From Agromyces sp. SYSU T00194 (GTDB lineage: Bacteria > Actinomycetota > Actinomycetes > Actinomycetales > Microbacteriaceae): a stretch of 64,000 nucleotides of DNA. This document shows positions 27,568-35,926 of the stretch, piece after piece; the first letter of the stretch is position 1, and every line of letters starts with the position of its first letter. The notes below the pieces were generated by a model. The model ran no database searches. It was not told where the DNA came from and saw nothing but the letters and a program-made list of their open reading frames with translations. The stretch covers positions 1,922,001 to 1,986,000 of the forward strand of contig NZ_JBEPJZ010000001.1 of the NCBI RefSeq assembly GCF_040496035.1, given 5' to 3'. Position numbers and translations under genes: made by a program.

Positions 27568-30135
27568 GTGCCCAACGACTTCAACCCCGAGACCGGCGGC
27601 AACTCGTTCGATGAGTTCCTCGCCCGGTACCTCGCGGGCGAGCAGGCGCGGCAGGCCAGGTCGATCGACCTCAGCCGCTTCCTGACCGCGCGCACGCAGG
27701 GCATTCTGCAGCGCGCCGGACGCTTCGCGCTCGAGCGCGGGCAGACCGAACTCGACGCGCTGCACGTGCTGCGCGTCATCGTCGACGACGAGACCGTCGC
27801 GCAGGCGATCACGCGCATCGGCGTCGAGCCCGCCACCATCGTCAGCGCCACCGAGGCGCGGCTGCCCGCGGCATCCGACACCGCCGACGTCGACGCGGCC
27901 AACATCACGCAGTCCGCGCAGCGGGCGCTGTTCCACGCCTACCAGGTGGCGCGCTCCAGCGGATCGACCTACATCGAGCCCGAACACCTTTTCTTCGCGC
28001 TCGTCATCAACACGGATGCCCCGGCGGGCCAGGTGCTCGCGCGCGCCGGCGTGACGGCCGAGGCGCTCACCCAGGGCGTGCGCGAGACGGTCGCACCCGA
28101 CGGCGCGCCGACCGAGGAGGGCGCGAGCTCAGGAGCATCCGACACCCCTACCCTCGACAAGTTCGGCACCGACCTCACGGCACTCGCCGTCGACGGCGAG
28201 CTCGACCCCGTCATCGGGCGGGCGAACGAGATCGAGCAGACCGTCGAGATCCTCAGCCGCCGCACGAAGAACAACCCCGTGCTGATCGGCGAGGCGGGCG
28301 TCGGCAAGACCGCGATCGTCGAGGGGCTCGCCCAGGCGATCGTCGCGGGCGACGTGCCCGAGCAGCTGCTCGGCAAGCGCGTCGTCGCCGTCGACCTGCC
28401 CGCGATGGTCGCCGGCACGCGCTACCGCGGCGACTTCGAGGAGCGGCTCACGAAGCTCATGGAGGAGATCGCGTCGCAGAAGGGCGAACTCATCGTCTTC
28501 ATCGACGAGGTGCACACCGTCGTCGGCGCCGGCGGCCCCGGTGACGGCAGCGGCATGGATGCGGGCAACATCCTGAAGCCCCGCCTCGCGCGCGGCGACC
28601 TGCACCTCATCGGCGCCACCACGCTGAGCGAGTACCGCACCATCGAGAAGGACCACGCGCTCGAGCGCCGGTTCCAGCCGGTGCGCGTCGGCGAGCCGTC
28701 TGTGGAGGACGCCGTCTTGATCCTCCAGGGGCTGAAGCCCGCGTACGAGGAGCACCACGGCGTCGAGTACACGGATGCCGCGCTGCGCGCAGCCGTCGAA
28801 CTCGGCCACCGCTACCTCACCGATCGTGTGCTGCCCGACAAGGCCATCGACCTCATCGACCAGGCCGGCGCGCGGCTGCGGCTGCGCCTCGGCGCGAAGG
28901 TCGACGTGTCGGCGCTGGTGTCGCGGCTCGCCGAGCTCGAGGCCGACAAGAACCACGCCGTCTCCGCCGAGGACTACGAGGCGGCGTCGCGCATCCGCGA
29001 CGAGATCGGCCGCGTGCAGGGTCAGCTCGACGAGGTGACGTCGGGCGAGGCATCCGCTCGCCGTGCCTCCGGCGAAGCCGTGATCGACGAGCCCGAGATC
29101 GCGGCCGTCGTGTCGCGCGCCACGGGCATCCCGATCAGCCGCCTCACCGAGGGGGAGCGCGAGCGCCTCGCGAACCTCGAGGCCGAACTGCACGCCCGTG
29201 TGATCGGGCAGGACGACGCGGTCGCCGCAGTGGCCCGCTCGGTGCGCCGCAACCGCACCGGCATGGGCGACGCGGGCCGGCCCGTCGGATCTTTCCTGTT
29301 CCTCGGCCCCACCGGCGTCGGCAAGACCGAGCTGGCGCGCGCCCTCGCGGCGTCGCTGTTCGACGACGAGGGCGCCATCGTGCGCTTCGACATGTCGGAG
29401 TTCGGCGAGCGCCACACCGTGTCGCGCCTCGTGGGCGCCCCTCCCGGATACGTCGGCTACGACGAGGCCGGCCAGCTCACCGAGCGCGTGCGCCGCAACC
29501 CTTACTCGATCGTGCTGTTCGACGAGATCGAGAAGGCGCACCCCGACGTGTTCAACCTGCTGCTGCAGGTGCTCGACGACGGCCGCCTCACCGACGGTCA
29601 GGGCCGGGTCGTGGACTTCCGCAACACCGTGGTCATCATGACCTCGAACCTCGGATCGGAGTTCCTCGCATCGCGCTCGGGCGCGCTGGGCTTCGTGGCG
29701 TCGACGGATGCCTCTGGGTTCGCGTCGTCTTCTGATGTGCGGGCGCGCGTGATGTCGAAGCTGCGCGAGGCCATGCGCCCCGAGTTCCTGAACCGCATCG
29801 ATGAGATCGTGCTGTTCCAGAAGCTCTCGCAAGCCGAGATCGAGTCGATCGTCTCTCTGATGCTCGGGGCCACGCGGGCGCGGCTTGCGGCGCGCGGTGT
29901 GGAGTTCTCGGTGACGGATGCTGCGGTGTCGTGGCTCGCTGCGCACGGGTACGAGCCGGAATACGGCGCCCGTCCGCTGCGCCGCCTCATCCAGCGCGAG
30001 GTCGACGACCGCATCGCCGACCTGTTCGTCGCGGGCTCGGTGTCGGATGGCGCGGGCGCCGTGCACGTCGACGCCGGCGACGGCGCGCTCGTGGTGGCGC
30101 CGGCGCCGGCCGCGCCGCTCGCCGCGGCGGCGTAG
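27568..30135 (+). CDS. clpC: ClpC-type AAA+ unfoldase of the Clp protease
   Basis: An 855-residue HSP100 protein. Clp_N repeats lie at about residues 35-185, AAA-1 has Walker A 'GEAGVGKT' (about 241) and '[13 protein letters not shown]', a short middle domain carries the UVR-like motif '[24 protein letters not shown]' (about 452-475), AAA-2 has '[12 protein letters not shown]' (about 580), and a ClpB D2-small C-terminal domain follows. 'ALGF' at about 706-709 is an LGF-type ClpP-docking loop. Hence a ClpC-like partner of ClpP rather than the ClpB disaggregase. GTG start with AGGAGG. The HAIR operator predicts HspR heat-shock control, more often seen for clpB/dnaK. Confidence 0.88.
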   Translation: MPNDFNPETGGNSFDEFLARYLAGEQARQARSIDLSRFLTARTQGILQRAGRFALERGQTELDALHVLRVIVDDETVAQAITRIGVEPATIVSATEARLPAASDTADVDAANITQSAQRALFHAYQVARSSGSTYIEPEHLFFALVINTDAPAGQVLARAGVTAEALTQGVRETVAPDGAPTEEGASSGASDTPTLDKFGTDLTALAVDGELDPVIGRANEIEQTVEILSRRTKNNPVLIGEAGVGKTAIVEGLAQAIVAGDVPEQLLGKRVVAVDLPAMVAGTRYRGDFEERLTKLMEEIASQKGELIVFIDEVHTVVGAGGPGDGSGMDAGNILKPRLARGDLHLIGATTLSEYRTIEKDHALERRFQPVRVGEPSVEDAVLILQGLKPAYEEHHGVEYTDAALRAAVELGHRYLTDRVLPDKAIDLIDQAGARLRLRLGAKVDVSALVSRLAELEADKNHAVSAEDYEAASRIRDEIGRVQGQLDEVTSGEASARRASGEAVIDEPEIAAVVSRATGIPISRLTEGERERLANLEAELHARVIGQDDAVAAVARSVRRNRTGMGDAGRPVGSFLFLGPTGVGKTELARALAASLFDDEGAIVRFDMSEFGERHTVSRLVGAPPGYVGYDEAGQLTERVRRNPYSIVLFDEIEKAHPDVFNLLLQVLDDGRLTDGQGRVVDFRNTVVIMTSNLGSEFLASRSGALGFVASTDASGFASSSDVRARVMSKLREAMRPEFLNRIDEIVLFQKLSQAEIESIVSLMLGATRARLAARGVEFSVTDAAVSWLAAHGYEPEYGARPLRRLIQREVDDRIADLFVAGSVSDGAGAVHVDAGDGALVVAPAPAAPLAAAA

Positions 30136-30319
30136 CGCCCGCCCCGGGCCGGCGTCACGCTTCGCGCGGCGCCGCCCCGCGGCATCCGCTCGCCATGCCA
30201 CCACCGAGTACGCCCGGCCGCCCACCCGGCGCCCGGCCGCCCGGCCGCTCGGCCATCTGCCCATCCGCCCACCCGGCGCCCGGCCACCCGGCGCCCGGCC
30301 GCCCGGCCACCCGGCGGCC

Positions 30320-30374
30320 GCTGGTGCGCGAACTGTGGCGGGAACCGGCCCGGACCACAGTCTGCGCACCAGCG
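30320..30374. repeat. Palindromic intergenic repeat family 2, copy 1
   Basis: CGCTGGTGCGCGAACTGTGG on the left and CCACAGTCTGCGCACCAGCG on the right; arms match at 18 of 20 positions across a 15-bp centre. Other copies are at 30395, 33524, 49485 (weaker) and 35813 (half only). Confidence 0.8.
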
Positions 30375-30394
30375 CGAGCGCGCCCCAGATGCTG

Positions 30395-30446
30395 CTGGTG
30401 CGCGAACTGTGGGCAACGGTGGGGTTCGCCACGGGTTGCGCACCAG
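30395..30446. repeat. Palindromic intergenic repeat family 2, copy 2
   Basis: Left arm CTGGTGCGCGAACTGTGG is identical to copy 1. Right arm CCACGGGTTGCGCACCAG is looser in its inner part. It lies 20 bp from copy 1. Confidence 0.75.
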
Positions 30447-30496
30447 CGGCACGACGAAGGACGGCGGCGCCCCGGGGCGTCCGCTCGCCGTGGCCC

Positions 30497-30880
30497 TCAG
30501 CTGGGGAGCGCCCCGAGCGCGCCGGTGATCGCGACCAGGACGCCCACGAACACCACGGCGCCGACCACGACGAGCGCGCCGAGCACGATGCCGGACACGG
30601 CACGACCGCGGCCGCCGGGGCGTCGAGCCCCGAGGATGCCGGTCACGACGGCGACCACCGCGAGCGCCGCCGCGATGACCGCCGTGACGATCGGCCCGAG
30701 TATCGCCCAGCTGAGCTTCGACCACGCGTCGCCGGGCAACCAGTCGACCGCCACCGGGATCAGCAGGGTGAGCCCCGCCGCGATGACGGCGAGCACGCCC
30801 GCGGTGAGCGACGCGTTCGAACTCGTCGACGCTGCGGCGCGCGATTCGGCAGGCGTCGTGGCGGTCTCGTGCGCGCTCAT
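30497..30880 (-). CDS. Small integral membrane protein, unknown function
   Basis: A 127-residue protein. A Ser/Thr/Ala-rich N-terminus is followed by three hydrophobic segments at about residues 24-46 ('LTAGVLAVIAAGLTLLIPVAV'), 58-82 ('AILGPIVTAVIAAALAVVAVV') and 98-125 ('VSGIVLGALVVVGAVVFVGV'), with a basic 'GARRPGGRGR' loop. It resembles generic DUF4190-like actinobacterial membrane proteins. ATG 30880 chosen; ATG 30892 region is an alternative. No neighbour suggests a role. Confidence 0.6.
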   Translation of the reverse strand: MSAHETATTPAESRAAASTSSNASLTAGVLAVIAAGLTLLIPVAVDWLPGDAWSKLSWAILGPIVTAVIAAALAVVAVVTGILGARRPGGRGRAVSGIVLGALVVVGAVVFVGVLVAITGALGALPS

Positions 30881-30914
30881 GCCGACATCATGGACCGCTC
30901 GGAGCGATCGCGGG

Positions 30915-31484
30915 TCAGGAACCGCCCCGATTCCCGTGCAGTTCCGCGTCGTCGAGCTGGAGCCCGCGGAAGGCCGAGCCATCGAACACCAGTGGCCGGG
31001 ACTCGGGGTCGGCGCCGAGGCCGTGCACGCGCAGGAGCGCAAGCGTGTGGTCGCCCGCGGGCAGCTCGTCGTGCAGCGCGCACTCGAACCAGACCGGAGC
31101 GCCGACGATGAACCGCGCCGACGAACCCGTGTGCCGCAGCGGCACGCCGGTGAAGCGCTCGGCGCGGTCGCGGCCGCCGATGCGGCGCGCGAAGTCGCCC
31201 TGGTCCTGCGCGAGCACCGAGACGCCGATGCGATCCACCCCGCGCAGCACGGGCCACGTCGAGGAGGTGCGCTGCACGGCGCACGACACCAGTGGCGGGT
31301 CGATCGAGACGCCGACGGTGAAAGCGGATGCCACGAGCCCGTGCGTCACGCCCTCGAGCTCCGCGATCATGGCGACCACGCCCGACGGGAAGTACCAGAA
31401 CGTCCGGCGGAGCTCCGCCGGATCGTCCTCGTAGACCGGCAACTCCGCGGGGGAGACCGCCGACGCCGAGTCGATCCCGTTCAG
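30915..31484 (-). CDS. Flavin reductase-like (FMN-binding split-barrel) protein
   Basis: A protein of about 189 residues of the flavin reductase domain family. Key blocks are 'LRRTFWYFPSGVVAMIAELEGVTHGLVASAFTVGVSIDPPLVSCAVQRTSSTWPVLR' (FMN site), 'IGVSVLAQDQGDFARRIGG' and 'APVWFECALHDELPAGDHTLALLRVHGL'. It would supply reduced flavin to a monooxygenase. No ATG or GTG fits: translation may start at CTG 31484, overlapping the aldo-keto reductase stop (CTGA), or at TTG farther in ('LPVYEDD'). The same-strand reductase just upstream is its operon partner. Confidence 0.8.
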   Translation of the reverse strand: MNGIDSASAVSPAELPVYEDDPAELRRTFWYFPSGVVAMIAELEGVTHGLVASAFTVGVSIDPPLVSCAVQRTSSTWPVLRGVDRIGVSVLAQDQGDFARRIGGRDRAERFTGVPLRHTGSSARFIVGAPVWFECALHDELPAGDHTLALLRVHGLGADPESRPLVFDGSAFRGLQLDDAELHGNRGGS

Positions 31485-32527
31485 GCGCCGATCGCGCTCG
31501 AGGCCGCCCAGAGGTTGATGCCCAGGTCGACCGCGTGCTCGTCGATCGCGGCGAGCTCCGACTCGGTGAGGGGCGGCGCCTCGAGCGCGGCGAGGTTGGT
31601 GCGCAGCTGCTCGACGCTCGATGCGCCGATCAGCGCCGACGTCACCCGCCGGTCGCGGAGCACCCAGCTCAGCGCGAGCTGCGCGAGGCTCTGGCCGCGG
31701 TCGGCGGCGATGTCGCGCAGGGCGCGCAGGCGGGCGCGCGTGGCGTCGTCGATCGGCGTGGACGACATCGAGCCGGGCGCCGACGCGCGCGAGCCCTCGG
31801 GCACGCCCTCGAGGTAGCGCTCGGTGAGGAGGCCCTGGGCGAGCGGCGAGAAGGCGATGCATCCGACGCCCAGTTCGTCGAGGGTGTCGAGCAGGCCGCC
31901 CTCGACCCAGCGGTTCACCATCGAGTACGACGGCTGGTGGATGAGCAGCGGCGTGCCGAGCTCGCCGAGGATGCGCGCGGCCTCGCGGGTGCGCTCGGGG
32001 GAGTACGACGAGATGCCCGCGTAGAGGGCCCGGCCCGACTGCACCGCGGTGTGGAGGGCGCCCATCGTCTCCTCGAGCGGCGTGTCGGGGTCGGCGCGGT
32101 GCGAGTAGAAGATGTCGACGTAGTCGACGCCCATGCGCGCCAGCGACTGGTCGAGCGAGGCGAGCAGGTACTTGCGCGAGCCGTGGTCGCCGTAGGGGCC
32201 GGGCCACATGTCGTAGCCCGCCTTCGACGAGATGACGAGCTCGTCGCGGTAGTGGCGGAGGTCGGTGGCGAGGATGCGCCCGAAGTTCTCCTCGGCGGAG
32301 CCGTACGGCGGGCCGTAGTTGTTCGCGAGGTCGAAGTGCGTGACGCCGCTGTCGAACGCCGTGCGCACGATGTCGCGCTGCAGCTCGAACGGGCGCGTGT
32401 TGCCGAAGTTCTGCCACAGGCCGAGCGAGATCTCGGGCAGCATCAGGCCGCTGCGTCCGGTGCGGCGGAAGGGCGCGCCGTCGTAGCGGGCCTCGTCGGC
32501 GACGTAGGGGGTGGGGAAGGCGGCCAT
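31481..32527 (-). CDS. Aldo-keto reductase, YghZ (L-glyceraldehyde-3-phosphate reductase)-like
   Basis: A 348-residue (alpha/beta)8-barrel NADPH-dependent reductase. 'SGVTHFDLANNYGPPYGSAEENFGRIL' contains the catalytic Asp and Tyr, and 'VISSKAGYDMWPGPYGDHGSRKYLLASLDQSLARMGVDYVDIFYSHRADPDTPLEETMGAL' is close to E. coli YghZ, including the catalytic Lys and His. The NADPH-binding end is 'VLRDRRVTSALIGASSVEQLRTNLAAL'. These reduce methylglyoxal-type aldehydes and glyceraldehyde phosphate. ATG 32527 with GAGGAG. Confidence 0.9.
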   Translation of the reverse strand: MAAFPTPYVADEARYDGAPFRRTGRSGLMLPEISLGLWQNFGNTRPFELQRDIVRTAFDSGVTHFDLANNYGPPYGSAEENFGRILATDLRHYRDELVISSKAGYDMWPGPYGDHGSRKYLLASLDQSLARMGVDYVDIFYSHRADPDTPLEETMGALHTAVQSGRALYAGISSYSPERTREAARILGELGTPLLIHQPSYSMVNRWVEGGLLDTLDELGVGCIAFSPLAQGLLTERYLEGVPEGSRASAPGSMSSTPIDDATRARLRALRDIAADRGQSLAQLALSWVLRDRRVTSALIGASSVEQLRTNLAALEAPPLTESELAAIDEHAVDLGINLWAASSAIGA

Positions 32528-32634
32528 CGTCGGTCTCCTCGGTCGGTGGGTGGCGAACTCACGATACGACCCTGGGGCGAGCGACCGCGCTCCGGCCACG
32601 GTGTGGCGTGGGCGGCAGGTGGCAGGCTGGGCCC

Positions 32635-33507
32635 ATGCGACGCATCGGAGCGATCTTCCAGCCCGCCTTCCCGCCCGAACGCATGCGGTCCGCCGTCGAG
32701 GCGGCCGACCGCAGCGGGGTGCACGAGCTCTGGGTGTTCGAGGACTGCTTCCGCGAGGCCGCGTTCTCGCAGGCAGCCGCGGCGCTCGCGTGGAGCGAGC
32801 GCCTCCGCGTGGGCATCGGTATTGCGCCGATGCCGCTGCGGAACGCGGCGTTGACCGCGATGGAGATCGCGACGGTGGAGCGGATGTTCCCGGGTCGCCT
32901 GATCCCCGGGCTCGGGCACGGCGTGCTGTCGTGGATGGGCCAGACGGGCAGCCGCGTCGCCTCGCCGCTCACGCTCATGCGCGAGTACGTGCCGGCCGTG
33001 CGGGCCCTGCTCGCCGGCGACGAGCTCACGACGAGCGGGCGCTACGTGTCGCTCGACGGCGTGCGGCTCGACTGGCCGCCCGCCGCCGCGCCCGCCGTGT
33101 ACGCGGCCGGCCAGGGCCCGAAGACGCTGCGGCTGACGGGCGAGGTCGCCGACGGCACCGTGCTCACCGAGGGGACGACCCCCACGATGCTGCGCGACGC
33201 GATCTCGCTGGTGGAGGCCGGCCGCGAGGCATCCGGTCGCAGTGGCCGCAACGACATCGTCGTCTACGTGCTCGCTGCGTTCGGCGGCGACGACGCCCGG
33301 GCGCGCATGGCGGGCGACGCCGAGCGCTGGGGGTTCGCCGACGACCCGGCGAAGTTCGTGGCCGGCGACGTCGACGAGGTCGCCGCGGCCGCCGAGTTGC
33401 TCTTCGAGGCGGGCGCCGACAGCGTCGTGCTCGAGCCGACGCGCGACGAACCCGACCTCGAGGCGTTCATGGAGCGTGCCGGCCGTGTGGCGGCCGCGCT
33501 CGGCTGA
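32635..33507 (+). CDS. LLM-class F420-dependent oxidoreductase-like protein
   Basis: A 290-residue luciferase-like monooxygenase fold protein. 'MRRIGAIFQPAFPPERMRSAVEAADRSGVHELWVFEDCFREAAFSQAAAAL' is the barrel start, 'LIPGLGHGVLSWMGQTG' the phosphate-binding region, and 'AAGQGPKTLRLTGEVADGTVL' a typical LLM segment. Actinobacterial members mostly use coenzyme F420; the substrate is unknown. A CAGGCT -10-like element 6 nt before ATG 32635 suggests a leaderless message and supports this start over GTG 32608. Confidence 0.87.
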   Translation: MRRIGAIFQPAFPPERMRSAVEAADRSGVHELWVFEDCFREAAFSQAAAALAWSERLRVGIGIAPMPLRNAALTAMEIATVERMFPGRLIPGLGHGVLSWMGQTGSRVASPLTLMREYVPAVRALLAGDELTTSGRYVSLDGVRLDWPPAAAPAVYAAGQGPKTLRLTGEVADGTVLTEGTTPTMLRDAISLVEAGREASGRSGRNDIVVYVLAAFGGDDARARMAGDAERWGFADDPAKFVAGDVDEVAAAAELLFEAGADSVVLEPTRDEPDLEAFMERAGRVAAALG

Positions 33508-33523
33508 GCCTGGCGCGCCGCTG

Positions 33524-33575
33524 CCGGTGCGCAACCGGTGGTCTCGACGGCAGATCGCCACGGTTCGCGCACCAG
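33524..33575. repeat. Palindromic intergenic repeat family 2, copy 3
   Basis: CCGGTGCGCAACCGGTGG and CCACGGTTCGCGCACCAG face each other across 16 bp. The outer part matches copies 1 and 2. It lies 17 bp after the LLM-type gene. Confidence 0.7.
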
Positions 33576-33618
33576 CGCTGGCCGCGCGGGCTGGCGTGGC
33601 CAGGCTGGTGGCGACCTC

Positions 33619-33669
33619 GAGTACGCAAAGTGCGGCTATCCGCCTCGGATAACCGCACTTCGCGTACTC
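33619..33669. repeat. Near-perfect 24-bp-arm hairpin (repeat type 3)
   Basis: Left arm 33619-33642 (GAGTACGC...TATCCG) and right arm 33646-33669 (CGGATAACC...GTACTC) match at 22 of 24 positions with a 3-nt loop. It lies between converging genes and could terminate transcription from both sides, though there is no T-tract. Seen once in the window. Confidence 0.75.
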
Positions 33670-33735
33670 TCGCGGGCGCGGGTTGCGCGGCCGCGAGCGG
33701 GGCGCGCGAGCGCCGGGGCGCGGGCGACGCCCGCG

Positions 33736-33891
33736 TCAGCGCGAGAAGAGGCGCGAGAAGAAGTTCGGCTCGGCCTCGTGGCCCTCGCAACGCTGGTTGC
33801 GGGGGACGCCGCGCATGACCTGGTCGACGTGCTGGCCGCATCCGGCCCAGGTCGTCTTGCCGCACTTCCGGCAGGTGACTGCACTGCACAT
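33736..33891 (-). CDS. Small cysteine-rich (zinc-binding?) protein, 51 aa
   Basis: ATG 33891, preceded by GGAG, opens a 51-residue frame: 'MCSAVTCRKCGKTTWAGCGQ', then 'HVDQVMRGVPRNQRCEGHEA'. Six or so Cys/His in C-x4-CxxC-x6-C-x-x-H and C-x-x-H spacing suggest a bound zinc. I recall similar short proteins as common uncharacterised actinobacterial genes. It ends with aromatic 'FFSRLFSR'. It shares strand with the sulfide-related gene upstream but is 180 bp away. Confidence 0.7.
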   Translation of the reverse strand: MCSAVTCRKCGKTTWAGCGQHVDQVMRGVPRNQRCEGHEAEPNFFSRLFSR

Positions 33892-34071
33892 GGGTGGTTC
33901 TCCGTTTCGTCGGTGACCGGGTGGTCGGGGTCCGGGGGGTCCGGGTTCGGGGTGATGGAGGGGTTCGATGGGCGGCGGGCGGATGCCGCGGGCCGGCGTC
34001 GGCCGGAGGCATCCGCTTCGCCTGCATCGAGCGGATGCCGCGGGGCAAGGGGTCCCCGCGGCATCCGGGTC

Positions 34072-35727
34072 TCAGGCGACGAGCTCGCGCTCGCGGACGA
34101 TCTCGGTGGTGCCGGCGCGCCAGGTGAGGTAGCCGCCGTCGAGGTTCACGGCCTCGCGCCCGAGCTGGGCGAGCAGGCGCACGGCGGTGTGGCCGCGCTG
34201 GCCGACCTTGCAGTGCACGATGAGCCGGCCCTCGGGGAGCTGGTCGCGGCGGGCGCGGATCTCGTCGATGGGGAACAGCAGCGCACCGGGGATGGCGCCC
34301 GCGGCGTGCTCGCCACGGCTGCGCACGTCGATGAGGGTCGCACCGGCGTCGAGCTCGGCCTCGAGCTCGTGCCACTGCACCGACGGGGTCAGGCCCTCGA
34401 GCGAGTTGCGGTCGACGTAGCCGAGCATGTTCACCGGGTCCTTCGCCGACGAGTACTGCGGCGCGTACGCCAGCTCGAGGTCGGCGAGGTCGGCCGCGGT
34501 GAGGTTGCCGGCCATCGCGGTCGCGATGACGTCGATGCGCTTGTCGACGCCGTCGCCCCCCACGGCCTGCGCGCCGAGGATCTCGTCGGTCGTCGCATCC
34601 ACGATCAGCTTCAGGGCCATCGCCTCGGCGCCCGGGTAGTAGCCCGTGTGCGAGGCGGGGTGGGTGTGGATCACGCGGATGTCGCGGCCGACGCGCTGCA
34701 GCAGCTTCTCGTTCCAGCCGGTCGCGGCGATGGTGAGGCCCATCACGCCGACGACGGCGGTGCCGAGCGCGTCGCGCACGCGCACGTCGCGGCCCGCGAT
34801 CGCGTCGGCGGCGAGGCGGCCGTGGCGGTTCGCGAGGCCCGCGAGGGCGATGAGTCGCTGGTCGCCCGAGATCGCATCGGTCTTCTCCACGGCGTCGCCG
34901 ATCGCCCAGATCGACGGGTCGCTGGTGCGCAGCAGCTCGTCGACGCGGATGCCTCCCCGCTCGCCGATCTCGAGGCCCGCCGCGGCGGCGAGCGACGTGT
35001 CGGGGCGCACCCCGATCGAGCCGAGCACGAAGTCGGCGGGCACCGTGGTGCCGTCGGAGAGCGTGGCCGTGTCGGGACCGAGTTCGGTCACCTGCGTGCC
35101 GAGGCGCACGTCGACGCCCGCCTCGACGAGGCGCTCGGCGACGGGGCCGGCCATCTCGCGGTCGAGCGGCGGCAGCACCTGGTCGGCGAGCTCGACGAGG
35201 GTCACCTCGAGGCCGCGGTGCAGGAGGTTCTCGACCATCTCGAGGCCGATGAAGCCGGCGCCGATGACGAGCGCGGTGCGAGGCGCGACGGCCAGCTCGG
35301 CCATCGCCGCGTCGACGTCGTCGATGTCGCGGAGCGTGAGCATGCGCTCGCCGCCCGGCATCGGCGGGCGCACCGGCGTCGCGCCGGGGGAGAGGACGAG
35401 CGCGTTGTACGGCTCGTCGTGCTCGGTGCCCGAGGCGAGGTCGCGCACGCGCACCGTCTTCGCCTCGCGGTCGATCGAGACGGCCTCGGTGCGCACGCGC
35501 ACGTCGAGGTCGAAGCGGTGGCGGAGCGAGTCGGGGGTCTGCAGCAGCAGGTCGCCGCGCTCCTCGATGACGCCGCCCAGGTAGTAGGGGAGGCCGCAGT
35601 TGGCGAACGACACGTGGCCGCCGCGTTCGAGCACCGTGATCTCGGCGTGCTCGTCGAGCCGGCGCAGGCGAGTGGCGGCGGACATGCCGCCGGCGACACC
35701 GCCGATGATGATGTAGCGCTTGGTCAT
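34072..35727 (-). CDS. CoA-disulfide reductase fused to a rhodanese domain
   Basis: A 551-residue flavoprotein. The FAD site is 'IIIGGVAGGMSAATRLRRLDE', the redox-active cysteine is in 'SFANCGLPYYLGG' (Cys43 region), the NAD(P)H site is 'ALVIGAGFIGLEMVENL', then a dimerisation domain and a C-terminal rhodanese domain with 'VHCKVGQRGHTA' (catalytic Cys). This CoADR-RHD fusion acts on CoA-persulfides and polysulfides, hence in sulfide and persulfide handling. ATG 35727 was chosen because the -10 TACGAT lies 6 nt before it (leaderless). The CsoR/CstR-type operator in the promoter supports persulfide-responsive control. Confidence 0.9.
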   Translation of the reverse strand: MTKRYIIIGGVAGGMSAATRLRRLDEHAEITVLERGGHVSFANCGLPYYLGGVIEERGDLLLQTPDSLRHRFDLDVRVRTEAVSIDREAKTVRVRDLASGTEHDEPYNALVLSPGATPVRPPMPGGERMLTLRDIDDVDAAMAELAVAPRTALVIGAGFIGLEMVENLLHRGLEVTLVELADQVLPPLDREMAGPVAERLVEAGVDVRLGTQVTELGPDTATLSDGTTVPADFVLGSIGVRPDTSLAAAAGLEIGERGGIRVDELLRTSDPSIWAIGDAVEKTDAISGDQRLIALAGLANRHGRLAADAIAGRDVRVRDALGTAVVGVMGLTIAATGWNEKLLQRVGRDIRVIHTHPASHTGYYPGAEAMALKLIVDATTDEILGAQAVGGDGVDKRIDVIATAMAGNLTAADLADLELAYAPQYSSAKDPVNMLGYVDRNSLEGLTPSVQWHELEAELDAGATLIDVRSRGEHAAGAIPGALLFPIDEIRARRDQLPEGRLIVHCKVGQRGHTAVRLLAQLGREAVNLDGGYLTWRAGTTEIVRERELVA

Positions 35728-35733
35728 GACACC

Positions 35734-35763
35734 ATCGTACGGATACCCCGGGGGTATTGTCAA
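35734..35763 (-). promoter_or_regulatory. Promoter with CsoR/CstR-type operator
   Basis: On the reverse strand a perfect TTGACA (35763-35758), an 18-bp spacer and TACGAT (35739-35734). The spacer contains ATACCCCCGGGGTAT (35757-35743), a palindrome of the kind bound by CsoR-family repressors, including the persulfide sensor CstR. The start codon follows 6 nt after the -10. Confidence 0.75.
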
Positions 35764-35812
35764 AATAGGGCGTGGGTATCGACTGAGGGGCGTCCGGCGA
35801 ACGCCGCCGAGC

Positions 35813-35832
35813 GGCTGGTGCGCAGCCGGTGG
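35813..35832. repeat. Half unit of repeat family 2
   Basis: GGCTGGTGCGCAGCCGGTGG matches the left arm of family 2, with no partner arm nearby. It may be a remnant. Confidence 0.4.
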
Positions 35833-35926
35833 CGACTGCTGGCGGATGCCACGGACGGCGCACCCGCGGGCGGCGCGCGATGCGGCGCGAACGCGTGCCC
35901 AGCGCGGCCGGCGCGCGATGCGGCGG

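Larger units (their letters stand above)
30136..30496. other. Gene-less region rich in GC repeats
   Basis: No gene is supported. 30205-30320 is low-complexity DNA made of GCCCGGC, CACCCGG and CGCCCGG words. 30320-30446 holds two palindromes of repeat family 2. The rest has scattered GGCATCCGC words. It lies between the convergent clpC and a membrane-protein gene, so it may serve in termination. Confidence 0.6.

Noticed and set aside
30178-30320. Possible CRISPR-like or collagen-like repeat in the CCCGGC-rich stretch
   Set aside because: Repeat words are 7-10 bp with no unique spacers of constant length, and no frame gives a credible protein.
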